This document shows, one piece after another, positions 1 to 9,319 of a DNA stretch of 32,479 nucleotides. Numbering within the stretch: the first letter of the stretch is position 1; every line of letters starts with the position of its first letter. Origin of the DNA: Seminavis robusta (lineage: Eukaryota; Bacillariophyta; Bacillariophyceae; Naviculales; Naviculaceae); assembly GCA_903772945.1 (NCBI GenBank), contig CAICTM010001282.1, forward strand, positions 1 through 32,479, in the 5' to 3' direction. The notes beneath the pieces are model-generated. The model saw nothing but the letters and a program-made list of their open reading frames with translations. It was not told the DNA's origin and made no database searches. Both the position numbers and the translations under genes were made by a program.

Positions 1-978
1 GAACGATTGATCTGACGATAAGAGGTTGCAAGATAAGAGGATAGAGTGATCATGCATCAGCACAGACGAGAGTTAGTTACATCAAGCTCTCTTTCCCGCA
101 AAGTCTCAACGAGACCACATGTGTAGGTGACAATCAACGTCTACTTGCGGCGTATAAAGCAACCTGACGGTGCGCCAAGTCTAAGTACCATAAATGTCGG
201 CTTTTGCGCGTAGCCATCACTTATCTAAGTGTTCTATGAAACGATAAAAAGATCCGACGAGTTGGACGACAAGCGATCAAGGTTACACGTCACTTTTTCA
301 AAGTGCGACAATTGTTGGCTGGGGTGCACGGCAACTCTACCTCCTCGCAGGTCTCATAGCAAAAGTAAGTAACTGTTACTCAATAGCATTATTGATACTA
401 GATCTACGGAGCGAGATTTCCTGGCTCGCTGCGCTGTACCGTACCGCTATTGGGTAATAGCTGACTCTTCGCCCAGTCTGCCAGCCAAAGGGTGTTCCCC
501 CAAGAACAAATGGGCTTTTCGAAACTGGGGGGCGTCCTTTTTGTGGCTGCATCAAAGTGCCAAAATGAAGAGTCTAGCTACCGGTAGGCCTACAGGGTAG
601 TCATCAGGTAAAGTGCGTTGAATGGCAAAAGCTGAAGAGTCAATAGATATCATTGTAATTGCTGCAGTATCCAGCAGCTCTATTTGCCCATGCCTTTATT
701 AGCTAGCTAGCTATTGAAAGCTATCCGAAACCAAGAAACTATTCCCAATCAGGCAGATCAGCGCACGATGTAGGCTCCTTCACCAAATGTAAAGCTATCT
801 AGTTGGTAGCTAGCTAGAGTAGCCAATAGTTTGTAGAGGAAAAACCGCGGTGATCATTCGGGGGGAGATGTTGGAAGGTCCGGGGACTTTCTAATTCCTT
901 AGTTAAAAATGGAAAGGAGGGATCCTAGCTAGTACTGGTACCGGCACTACTGGCACTGGCGATAGCTTAGCCGTAGTA
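1..978. other. Intergenic, no gene seen
   Basis: No convincing coding region is visible on either strand. The stretch holds scattered short palindromic runs, for example AGCTAGCTAGCT near 704-715, TAGCTAGCTAG near 805, and a GGTACCGG-type cluster near 938-950. A 71-codon open frame starting at 979 has no recognisable domain and is not called as a gene. Confidence 0.5.
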
Positions 979-1251
979 ATGGATACCGAGGAGCGGGCGG
1001 GCCCCTGTCATGACTTGACTCAACTAGATTTCTCAGTCCCGAGTATTGGCATAATTGGCAAACCACTTTTTTCGGAGGATTTCACAGCCAAATTCGTGAA
1101 GAGAAACGATCTCTTGGCGATGCCACTGTCACAGGGAGCAACTTTGCAACAGTTCTGGCAAGCGGCAAGTCCTCTTGTCTATGGCTCCTACTAGTTGCAG
1201 CCGTACCGTAGTACCTGGCAGTGGCAAACTCGTGTGGTACCGTAGCTGAAG

Positions 1252-1280
1252 ACCATATCCAACGAAACCATATCCAACGA
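1252..1280. repeat. 15-bp tandem duplication
   Basis: Two adjacent copies of ACCATATCCAACGA with a 15-bp period lie at 1252-1265 and 1267-1280. They sit between the small open frame ending at 1194 and the GAPV-repeat remnant. No function is evident. Confidence 0.7.
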
Positions 1281-1474
1281 GTGGTTCCGAATCGTGAAGA
1301 CCATGTTGCCAACGCACCCGTTTCGTGTTGCGACATGTGAGGCAGAGACAAGCAAATTTGTAGTAGATTACGACAACCAGGGCCAACAGCAACGAGAAGA
1401 CAAGCTGAGTCCGACCAAGTCAGAGTTGTCGCTCCAGGAGCTGAGAACATGCCACCGCAACCTGCCCAGCACCG

Positions 1475-1812
1475 ATGCCATTGGCCCCAGCACCTTATGG
1501 AGCTCCTGTCTTCGGGGCTCCAGTACTGGGCGCACCAGTGACAGCTCCAGCTCCAGCATTAATGGGCGGCCCAGTTCTGGGTGGCCCCGTCCGAGCTGCT
1601 GTCCCGGCTCCAATTCCGGCTTCGATAAGTTATGGGGGCCCGGCTTCAGTAAATTATGATATGCCAATGTTGGGTGCCCCTGTTCGGTCGTTCTGGGTGC
1701 CCCCGTTCTGGGGACCCCGGTGTCTGCAGCAAGAACTCCAGTCGCTGCCACGCCACCAAAGTTTGGAGCCCCAGTTCCTGCACCAGCCCTCACAAACACC
1801 TGGCTCGAGTAG
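1475..1812 (+). pseudogene. GAPV-repeat protein, frameshifted remnant
   Basis: From ATG 1475 the frame encodes an Ala/Pro/Gly/Val-rich protein with recurring G-A-P-V-L/F and G-G-P-V units. The repeats use different synonymous codons (cct gtc, cca gta, cca gtg, ccc gtc), which argues for selection on the protein rather than recent DNA duplication. At about 1682-1689 the frame breaks. GAPV units resume one frame over at 1690 (VLGAPVLGTPV, later FGAPVPAPAL) and end at TAG 1810-1812. The break coincides with a GTTCGGTC insertion next to another GTTC; without those 8 bases the frames join. Upstream the frame closes at TGA 1442, so the true start is unsure and an upstream exon is possible. The open frame on to 1942 is out-of-frame read-through. 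It may be a broken gene, an assembly error or an unrecognised splice. Function unknown; low-complexity wall- or matrix-type composition. Confidence 0.4.
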
Positions 1813-1938
1813 CCCATTCCATTCGTCATTATGCCCACGCCCCCAAGTGCCCGAAGACATGTTTTTCTTATCTATTCGAATCTCTCTCTTTGTCTCTGAC
1901 CCACCAAATGATCCATTGACGATACCGGTAGCATCACG

Positions 1939-3511
1939 ATGATTCATCGCCACAGTCCTTCCGCTCGCAATGGTATCCCCACATTGATCATGGCAATCTT
2001 TTGCTGGCTTGTTTTCGTTACGTGGGCTGTTGTTGAGGCAGTCAATCCATCTGAAGACGAGGCAAGAAGTTCCGGTGGTTTGGGTGATTCGAGTCTTCCA
2101 CTGGCAGTATCCTTGTATCTAGAGAGCCCCGAGACTGCCATTGAACTGTGGGGTCCAATATCCGACTGGGATACTCAGCATGTTACCACTTTGGATCGCT
2201 TGTTCGAAGGAGCCATCAACTTTGACGAGGATCTCAGTCAATGGAACACGGACAAAGTGACCAGCATGGAATATACGTTTGCCGGCGCCGCACACTTTAA
2301 CCAGCCTCTCAACACTTGGAATGTCGCCAAAGTCAGCTCCTTGTTTGGAACCTTCAATGGCGCTTCAACCTTCAATCAGAATCTTAACAAATGGGATACC
2401 TCAAAAGTCACCGATATGGGATCCACTTTCAAGGGAGCTTCCGAGTTTGATGGGTCTTTGAACGGCTGGAACACGACCTCTGTGAGAAACATGGAACGCA
2501 TGTTCTATGGGGCTTCCTTCTTTACCGATCAGCGTAACTCGCTCAAGAAATGGGATGTCACCTCTGTCACTACCATGCACAGTATGTTTTCAGGCGCAAC
2601 GGCATTTGCAGGTGATATTACAACCTGGAAACCCTGGTCGGTGACAAGCTTCATGGGCATGTTTGCTTACACGGCATCCTTTGATCAGGACTTGAGTGGC
2701 TGGGATGTGTCCAGCGCCATTTTTATGGATCGCATGTTCTATCGGGCTGTCGCCTTTGAGAGTGAAATTTGCTGGGATGACTCCATTTCAGACGGTACGT
2801 ATACCCCATAGGAATCAATCGAATCACTCTTGACTTTCGCACTAACCAATTTCGCTTACCCATGCCATTTTGCCTGATACCGGTACCTTCAAAACAACTA
2901 AACCACACAATCTACAATCATGACAAACAAAAGGTGTCTCGGGTAGCGAAATCTTCTGCGGTAGCTCTGGAGAGTTTACTCTTGAGTGTGTCGTTATACC
3001 ATCCGGCTCGGAAGATTATTGTCCCGAAACCTATGACGAGTTTGAGGAGGATGAAGAATTGAGGGACGGCCTCACACAACAGCGAGAACAAGAGACTCAG
3101 AGTCAAGAAGCAGCGATACCTGTAGGAGACGGGAATTCACCAGGTTATGGTGGATCAGGAGGCATTGGAGCATTAAATCCTGGAGGCATGGGACGAGATC
3201 ATCCCGAATACACAGCCAATTTGAATGGCTGGCAAAACAGTCCAACAACGACAACAACAGAGGAACAAGAAGGAGAAGAAGTCGTACCAGCAGCTGCTGA
3301 AGATAATCCCGGCGGTGCCCCTCTTGACATTAATACGGATAATGCCGACAGTGCCAATCCTCATGATCAACCATTCTCGGGCAATTCCTACCCAGAATCG
3401 GTTGTTTTGGTTGTTGAGGAATCCTCTGCCAGTGCGTTTGCAATGACGAGCATCGCATCAATATCAACAGTTACTGTGCTGGTGGCATCCCTTTTCCTTG
3501 TCTTCACATAA
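1939..3511 (+). CDS. Secreted/surface DUF285 (BspA-like) repeat protein, two exons
   Basis: The coding sequence joins 1939-2794 and 2934-3511 (477 aa). The N-terminus has a long basic lead followed by a hydrophobic signal segment (about residues 18-34), so translation might also start at the internal Met at 1990. Residues about 70-280 are eight near-25-residue repeats, each beginning W-[DN]-x-x-x-V and carrying M/L-x-x-x-F-x-G-A-x-x-F, the pattern of DUF285/BspA-like leucine-rich repeats. Exon 2 adds a Cys-containing segment, an acidic/Gly/Thr-rich spacer, and a hydrophobic C-terminal tail of about 25 residues that ends the protein, fitting a GPI signal or tail anchor. Proteins of this type are usually extracellular or surface-exposed; the ligand is unknown. 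Exon 1 read alone ends at a TAG inside the intron, and the splice keeps the frame across the junction. Confidence 0.82.
2795..2933 (+). other. Spliceosomal intron in DUF285 gene
   Basis: The 139-bp intron starts GTACGT and ends AAAAG. It is phase 1: the G at 2794 pairs with GT at 2934-2935 to make a Gly codon, after which the reading continues open to the stop at 3511. Confidence 0.75.
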
Positions 3512-4497
3512 GAGAATCAAATCTTGAACCAGCTGCAACACGCCTTCACCGAGGTTGTTTGCAGATGCCCGTGAGGCTCTCCTCCGCGTCCTTTGCAACG
3601 ATAGCCAAGCTGCACTCGCAACTACAACACTGCTGACAGAATTCCAATGGCTCCAGCTCCTCGTTATTTCCATGGACCACAGCAGCCAGGAGGAACAGCG
3701 ATAATGTGGGCCCAAAGCAAAGGCATGATATCTCTACGTATCTAATCTGCCCGTACCAGGCAGTTTTCCCTGTTGAGACTGAAATCAGTCCAAGAAGTTT
3801 ACTTTATAGCTCACGTAAAAATGTACTGGGAAAGCATGCATTCCCATCAAGAGACTGAGTCTGCTGTTACAAATACAGTTGGCTTGGATTCATAAAGAGT
3901 CTACTGGCTAGCTAGTGCAGAGTTTTCGACAAGCATACCAAAAGATGGGGAAATGGCCCATGATATGCTTGATCAATGCATCTTGCTACCAGGTACCGGT
4001 ACCCCTAAGTCAGAAGACTCGTGTGGTGCGTGGAAGGTGGGCTGGTGAATCACTATTGGCATCCTTCTCAATTATTAAGTGATTGCAGGCAACAATGAGG
4101 GTGTATCTCTTGTCAAAAGTCTTTATTCCGTGGGGGCTCTGGCAATGGGAGTGATTCCCTTCTACACTCAGTATTCTTTCTTCCAGTATAGCACATTCTT
4201 TAGTTTTGTTACTCCGAGAATATTTATTGTCCCAGCGTTCTTCTCTCGTAGTACGGTATACACATGCATACTGGTCTTGTGGGGTAACAACATTCCATCG
4301 ACTGAGACTCTGCAGAGATGCTCCCAGGATCCTCCACCGTTCAATACTGTATCGTTCGTTTCAAATTCACTCCCATGCTGCGCACCACTCTAGAATCTGC
4401 AAAGAAACCAAACGCAGGGGTTAGAGTTGAATGCATGCAAAACAGAGAACATTATTGCATATGATACCAAAGAGAAACTCACGGAGGCTGCCGTTGC
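3512..4497. other. Intergenic, no gene seen
   Basis: No supported gene. A hydrophobic open frame at 4079-4393 (plus) has no domain, no conserved-looking motif and overlaps another open frame, so it is not called. A GGTACCGGTACC palindrome lies near 3993-4004. Confidence 0.5.
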
Positions 4498-5265
4498 CTA
4501 CTCATCGTCAAGCCCCGGCAATTGGTTGCCGAATGAACCCTGAAGGTTCTCACCAGCTTCTGTGTAGTGATGGCAGTTTTCTGCCGACGGCTTTTTCAAG
4601 CTCTTGCGGCACTTCCCGCAAGGTTTGCCGGCTTTGCTGTTGGGCACAATCAGTGTGCCTCGTGACATGTTGGTCACCAGCAGGAACCAACGTCCACCGA
4701 GTTCATCGGCATGTTCCCCCTTGGCCAACTCATCACACCAGTTGGGGCGGGTGGGGCCATCCTTCTTGGAACGCCCACGTTGCACCAGCTTTTTGGGCGA
4801 AACGTTTTTGGGAGACAGGGCCTTGGCCACATGTCCCCCCTTGGCGTGCACCTTCCTCGTCATAATCGTTGGAAGGTGAGTGAGCTTCCGTATCCTCCAC
4901 TTGGTCCAAATCCAGCGTCTCGGCAACGGCATTAACGTCACCAAAATCCAATCTGCTCGCGCCAATTGATTGTTTGGAACAGCCCAGGGATGTTAGAAAT
5001 GAAAACATAATGCTACACACATGAAACACAGAGGAAGCGCAAAAACAAAAAAGGCGGCTCCGTCAACAATTCGTACCTTCACTCTTCGATTCCAAGCATG
5101 GTTGTAGTTGCGGCCTTGGCTGGCCCTCAATTCCCCGTCGTCTTCACTGGTGTCATCCAGATCGGCTTCGTCGTTGGCATCGGCGTCGTCGTCAGTGGGT
5201 TCATCCGGATCGGCTTGGTCATTGGCATGGGGGGCCCCATAGAGTGCCCGCATGGCCTCTCTCAA
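4498..5265 (-). pseudogene. Unrecognised acidic/lysine-rich protein, frame disrupted
   Basis: On the minus strand an Asp/Glu-rich start (Met at 5253, with runs such as DEPTDDDADANDEADLDD) is followed by a good donor (AAG|GTACGA at 5076). A second acidic stretch (DFGDVNAVAETLDLDQVED) lies around 4950-4860. A lysine-rich stretch with CGKCRKSLKK then runs in another frame to the stop at 4498. The second and third pieces join if the six-base C run at 4835-4840 (G run in the gene) were five bases, giving a continuous GGHVAKALSP junction. The first exon, however, ends in phase 0, while visible acceptors such as CAG at 4953-4955 need another phase. No known domain is recognised; charge and Cys pairs could fit a nuclear or nucleic-acid-binding protein, but that is speculation. 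It is either a decaying gene or a gene with sequence errors. Confidence 0.4.
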
Positions 5266-5400
5266 AGACTCCGAGCATAGTGCTGATACCGGTAGTTTGT
5301 CCCAACCCTTAACATCTGTTAATGCGAACCAAGCTCGAGCGAAGCGACATTAGGGTGAAAGCGGTAGAAGGCAGTGATCTGATTGGCTAATCAACCTATG

Positions 5401-5447
5401 ACATCAGCAAATGCGTCAGCAAAGATTCAAATATACTTAACGTACCG
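5401..5447 (+). repeat. Left inverted repeat of two-gene element
   Basis: The core ACATCAGCAAATGCGTCA (5401-5418) and AGATTCAAAT (5423-5432) recur in the same order on the opposite strand at 9362-9379 and 9337-9346. The gap between blocks is 4 bases here and 15 at the right end. Confidence 0.6.
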
Positions 5448-5449
5448 TT

Positions 5450-5457
5450 TATAAAGA
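5450..5457 (+). promoter_or_regulatory. Possible TATA element
   Basis: TATAAAGA lies just inside the left inverted repeat, about 170 bp before the first plausible ATG (5620) of the plus-strand transposase-type gene. Position and sequence fit a core promoter, but TATA boxes are not required in diatom promoters. Confidence 0.25.
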
Positions 5458-5619
5458 TTACAGAGCTAGTGTGCTACCTAGTCGCCATTTTCGTGTTTCG
5501 CGAAAACAGAAAGAAGGATTCCGTTGAAGAAGACGACATGACCAACCACCGGCAACACCACCGGAGAGCCACTCGACAGTCATTAACTTGGCCAGCAGCA
5601 GCAGCAGCAAAAGAGGACC

Positions 5620-6447
5620 ATGGAGCCACCAACAGCAGCTACACTCATAATGGAGGAATGGGCTGCAAAGTCAACAGAGGAACTCGCAACAGAAGAGAGC
5701 TACCAACTGCTGCCAAACAACAACAACAGATCCAAGAGAGCCAGAGAAGAAGGACCCCAAACAACACTGGCAGGAGAGGTAGCAGAAGTCTTTGATCACT
5801 CAAGAATGTGTCATCTGTAAGGCCAGACATCTTGGTCTCAGAATCCCAAAAAGATCACACACGTTCTCTGTATTAAGAATACAGTAACAAGAGGAAGAGG
5901 AGATTTGAATGAGCTGACAATGGAAACCATCAGAGAGAGCAGAAGACTCACAAGGCACTTCAGTGCTCCTCTTCCACTGAATGAGAGAGGAAGCTGGAAG
6001 CATTCCACAAGAGAGAATGGAGATGCCTTCTTCGCTGCTAGAACGAATACAGCCAATCCGAGCCGGCAACAGAAGACATCCACAAGGAACACAACCAGCA
6101 CAACTCCACTAGCTCTCTGTCGAAAGGTAACCACTCTTGTAAAGGATTCTGCTTTGTGGAACAGCACAAGACCAAGGAGCACCACTGGCAATGCTAGCAA
6201 TGGCACAAGTAGTGTCAGAGTCCATTATCAGGCCAAAAAATCCACAACTGTTCAGCCAACACTTTGAAGGACTCACCATGACAGTTCCATCCACAGAGGA
6301 CCAATTCAAGTCTCCACACTATCACTCTATTGTTGGCCAGAAACTCCTCTGGTGGACTGGATCGATGTGGAATTACTGTACCTTGTCCCGATGGAAGATG
6401 CTCTGGCCACTCAAGAATGCGAGGCATAACTGGTCAAGAACAAGACC
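5620..6447 (+). pseudogene. Frameshifted N-terminal part of transposase-type protein
   Basis: Pieces of one protein appear in different frames. They are an acidic start from ATG 5620; a zinc-finger-like ECVICKARHLGLRIPKRSH (from 5804); a continuation LCIKNTVTRGRGDLNEL one frame over (after an extra CA in the CACACA tract near 5855-5862); a stretch NERGSWKHSTRENGDAFF in the same frame; EDQFKSPHYHSIVGQKLL near 6300-6350; and VPCPDGRCSGHSRMRG near 6380-6425 in a third frame. The last piece shifts again into the long open frame beginning at 6448. The order matches what I recall of zinc-binding N-termini of DUF6729-type transposon proteins, but no search was possible. Introns could explain one break but not all, since several lie only tens of bases apart. 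The simplest reading is a decaying copy. Confidence 0.5.
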
Positions 6448-8496
6448 TTGTTCCCTATCTTTGGCATCACTGGAGCTCCATCTTGGTGCATTGTCATGTC
6501 AATGGTCTGTGACTGTTGCAAGAGAAGGTTTGATGCCAACAGTGCTGAAGTCTTGTGCACAATCCCACAGCATGCTGCTCTCCTCTATCCTGTGGAGTCA
6601 AAGTATGCCCTTCCAAACAAGGCATGTCACCTGGACAGAAGTGCCACTGAGACTTTCGAATCCATCATGTTGACCTATGGAAATGGAGAACTCTGCAGCC
6701 GGCTCATCTACAATGCAATCAACAGAGACTTCATTAGGTCCATGACATCATACTTCTCCTATTGGGAGGGAAGTGACACTGATCCAGATCCCTTTCTTCA
6801 AAAGGATGGCACTTACATACGACAGTTTCCTCCTCTTGGTGACACCATCCGTGACATCTATGATGCTGCCTGTGCTTCAAACAGGAATCCGTGGAGGATC
6901 AGTGACAACCAAAGGCACACAAGAGAGATCCAAAGTGTCAAGTGCAACAAAGGAATCTTCTGCCAAGACCATACCTTTCAGGTGATCAAGAACTACTCCA
7001 AGAGTCTTGGTGCCGGTGCTGTTTGGGATGCTGCCACTGAAACAGGAGAGATTGCCTCTGCTGTTCTTGTTCCCACCACCAAGACAATCCACTTCTCCCA
7101 TGCTGCCATGCAGCTAGCAAGGAGGAGCCACTTCAACCCAGCTGCCATGTACAGTGACACCTGGCCCCACAAGGATGACTACTGGGAGATACTCTTTCCA
7201 GGAATCGAGGGAAGGCTAGGCCTGTTTCATTATGAGAAGAGAATCCTTTCAACATTGAGAAAAGGCCACATTGATTACTTTCAAGCAATGTCAGACCTGT
7301 TGGATTGCTTGTACATGTACTCACCCGATGACTATGAGAAGGTTCTGCATGCTTTGAAACATGGCCTCTTGTCCTCCAATGGCAAGCACTACTCCATGGC
7401 TGAGATCTCCGATATGCAAGCTTCCAAGGTCTTCAGAGATCGGTACTCCAAGTATCTGAGGAAGCAGATGAGAGAACCAGAGACAATTAGACAGAAGTTG
7501 CAACAGTGGTTCTGCAGATACAAGGTTACTGCCAGTGATGGTAGCCAGCCAGGGCAGGGCCGACTCGATCCAGTCAAGAACTATACCTTGTTTACTCAAG
7601 ACACCAAGCCAGCTGTAGAGAACTGTGTTGATAAAGCCATTCACTTGGCTGATCCACTGCCTTTGGAAGACATGTATGACACAATCCTTCCATCACCCAA
7701 CTCCAAGCACAGCCTCCCAGAGTATCTGTCAAGGAGAGGAGAATCGAAACTGGAAGCATTCCACGACAAGTTTGCCCATTTCGCCAATAGTGGGATGAGA
7801 AGAAGTCTAGCAGATGCCCTCAACCTTGCTGGAACTGCCAGATACAACCTCAACATTCGACACAAGAGAGCCTTCCTGTCAAGAATCAGCCTGGAAGAAA
7901 GGAGGTCAATTCCAGCTGGATGGGAAAAGGTTGTTCCATACTGGAACCATTCAGAATTGGCTTACCTCAATGAGCTAGCAGAGGCTGCTGGTGTGGATGC
8001 ACCATTCCCAAATGCAGAGCCATTGCCACAAGACAATGGAGAGAGGTTCTTTTCAGAGTTCATTGTTGCATTCAAACCACAGCGGCAGAAGTATGCACCC
8101 AATGATTGTTGTCTTTGTGTGGCATGTACTCGATCAGCACCGAGTCCACCAGCAATCGAGCTACCACCGAGTCCACCAGCAATCGAGCTACCACCGAGTC
8201 CACCAGCAATGGTTCCACCACCACCGCCGCCACCACCACCACCACCACCTGCAGTGCCACAAACAAGAAATGCTTATGTTGGTAATTTGATTCTATACCA
8301 GCAACAACAACAAATTCAAATGATGCAACTTGCCATGCAAATGCGGCAATTCCAACCCATACTGCCATATCCTTTCCAGCCACCTCCTCCACCGAATGGC
8401 TGCTGTCAGAGATACTGCCAGTGGTTGACCAACAGGAGAGGAAGACCACCTCATGATGCCACCTGTCAAACTCGATTGAATGGATATCTGGAATAA
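6448..8496 (+). CDS. Transposase-type protein, zinc finger plus RNase-H-like core (DUF6729-like)
   Basis: The open frame begins at a TTG codon and the first ATG is at 6496. Conserved-looking sequence continues upstream in other frames, so this is the surviving C-terminal part of a longer protein. Residues (from 6448): CDCCKRRF zinc-binding motif near 21-28; CHLDRSATETFESIM; a QDHTFQV motif with Asp 174; YSDTWPHKDDYWEILFPG with Asp 237; then GLFHYEKRI with His 261. That order (D, then D with a following LFH..KR) is typical of RNase-H-fold DDE transposases; the third acidic residue is not assigned. The C-terminus has three nine-residue PSPPAIELP-type repeats, a polyproline run, a Gln-rich stretch and a final CC-x3-C then GRPPHDATC zinc-knuckle-like motif. 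The gene converges on the minus gene at 8557. Transposase identity is likely; the superfamily is not certain. Confidence 0.6.
   Translation: MFPIFGITGAPSWCIVMSMVCDCCKRRFDANSAEVLCTIPQHAALLYPVESKYALPNKACHLDRSATETFESIMLTYGNGELCSRLIYNAINRDFIRSMTSYFSYWEGSDTDPDPFLQKDGTYIRQFPPLGDTIRDIYDAACASNRNPWRISDNQRHTREIQSVKCNKGIFCQDHTFQVIKNYSKSLGAGAVWDAATETGEIASAVLVPTTKTIHFSHAAMQLARRSHFNPAAMYSDTWPHKDDYWEILFPGIEGRLGLFHYEKRILSTLRKGHIDYFQAMSDLLDCLYMYSPDDYEKVLHALKHGLLSSNGKHYSMAEISDMQASKVFRDRYSKYLRKQMREPETIRQKLQQWFCRYKVTASDGSQPGQGRLDPVKNYTLFTQDTKPAVENCVDKAIHLADPLPLEDMYDTILPSPNSKHSLPEYLSRRGESKLEAFHDKFAHFANSGMRRSLADALNLAGTARYNLNIRHKRAFLSRISLEERRSIPAGWEKVVPYWNHSELAYLNELAEAAGVDAPFPNAEPLPQDNGERFFSEFIVAFKPQRQKYAPNDCCLCVACTRSAPSPPAIELPPSPPAIELPPSPPAMVPPPPPPPPPPPPAVPQTRNAYVGNLILYQQQQQIQMMQLAMQMRQFQPILPYPFQPPPPPNGCCQRYCQWLTNRRGRPPHDATCQTRLNGYLE
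8140..8250 (+). repeat. 27-bp coding tandem repeat and CCA run
   Basis: Two identical 27-bp units (8140-8166, 8167-8193) and a partial third (from 8194) encode PSPPAIELP. They are followed by a CCA/CCG run encoding polyproline. The units are identical at nucleotide level, so the expansion is recent. It lies in frame in the transposase-type gene. Confidence 0.85.
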
Positions 8497-8503
8497 GAAC
8501 AGC

Positions 8504-8509
8504 AATAAA
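8504..8509 (+). terminator. Possible polyadenylation signal
   Basis: AATAAA lies 8 bp after the stop of the transposase-type gene, in the 60-bp gap between the two convergent genes. It fits a poly(A) signal by position only. Confidence 0.35.
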
Positions 8510-8556
8510 TATTTAGGTACATCCGATTCATTTCTAATTTAGCAAGTAACTTACAT

Positions 8557-9312
8557 TCAAAGTCCTTGTTGGTTGTTGCCATCAATAAACATAGCCAATT
8601 GGGGTCTCAGGCCTCCATGATACTGAAGGTCTTCCATGCACAACATCACAAACTCATGATTCATCATACAATACTCCTTGAAGGAAAATTTGGGTTGGTA
8701 CCACTGGATGCAATACCCATGCCAAGCATCCATGCAAATCTGGCCTTCAATGGAGGACAACTCATACTCCTCAGTGATCCTATCCTTCGCTAACCAATAG
8801 AGGCACTCCATAAAGATGTCCTTCCTTTCACAGGGATGTGGACCCTCCAGCATTTCATACAGGGTAGCAAGCACAGCACGGTACCATTGTGGAGAATCCT
8901 GACGTCCCCATTCAAACATGTAGTCCATGATGTCGGTCATGTCAGGAGGGAGAGGCTTGCATCTTCCTTGCATTATCATCTCCTCGAGAATTGGAACAGC
9001 AACCGTGGATGAGAGCACACAGCGGTACTTCTTCTCATTGGCGAAACAGACGTCCTCGTGAGCATCCTCGCGATCTTCCAAAACCAGATACTTGCAGCTG
9101 AATCCATGCCTTGTAACTCTCAACTCATTGAATGGGTATGAACGATTGACACTTAGCAGCCACTTTGAGAAGACTCGAGTAGTTGCTATCATCATTGTCG
9201 ACGATTTCGGTGATGGTCGGTGATGGTGATGGTCGGTGATGGTCGTTGTTGTTGTTGCCGCGTTCAAATAAATGGGAAGGTGTGGTTCGAGCAAAGGATT
9301 GGGAATGAGCAA
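8557..9312 (-). CDS. Unrecognised partner protein of two-gene transposon
   Basis: 251 codons from Met at 9312; an alternative start is the Met pair after the His/Thr-rich lead (MMIATTRVFSKW, about codons 40-41). The lead is encoded by a GGTGATGGT-type simple repeat (about 9210-9255) and reads Thr/His-rich, so the later Met may be the true start. The body is rich in Trp, Met, Cys and Tyr, with motifs such as DIMDYMFEWGRQDSPQWYR, GPHPCERKDIFMECLYWL and MDAWHGYCIQWYQPKFSFKE. It looks globular and mostly helical. No known domain is recognised, and no signal peptide or membrane segment is seen. It is transcribed toward the transposase-type gene and lies inside the same inverted repeats, so a role in transposition, regulation or end binding is an inference. 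The frame is intact, unlike its neighbour's N-terminus. Confidence 0.65.
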   Translation of the reverse strand: MLIPNPLLEPHLPIYLNAATTTTTITDHHHHRPSPKSSTMMIATTRVFSKWLLSVNRSYPFNELRVTRHGFSCKYLVLEDREDAHEDVCFANEKKYRCVLSSTVAVPILEEMIMQGRCKPLPPDMTDIMDYMFEWGRQDSPQWYRAVLATLYEMLEGPHPCERKDIFMECLYWLAKDRITEEYELSSIEGQICMDAWHGYCIQWYQPKFSFKEYCMMNHEFVMLCMEDLQYHGGLRPQLAMFIDGNNQQGL

Positions 9313-9319
9313 GTGAGCG

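Noticed and set aside
979..1194. 71-codon plus-strand open frame
   Set aside because: No domain, no start context and no neighbour relation; could be a lost exon, but nothing supports it.
4079..4393. Hydrophobic plus-strand open frame of 104 codons
   Set aside because: Composition follows T-rich DNA, it overlaps another frame, and it has no motif.
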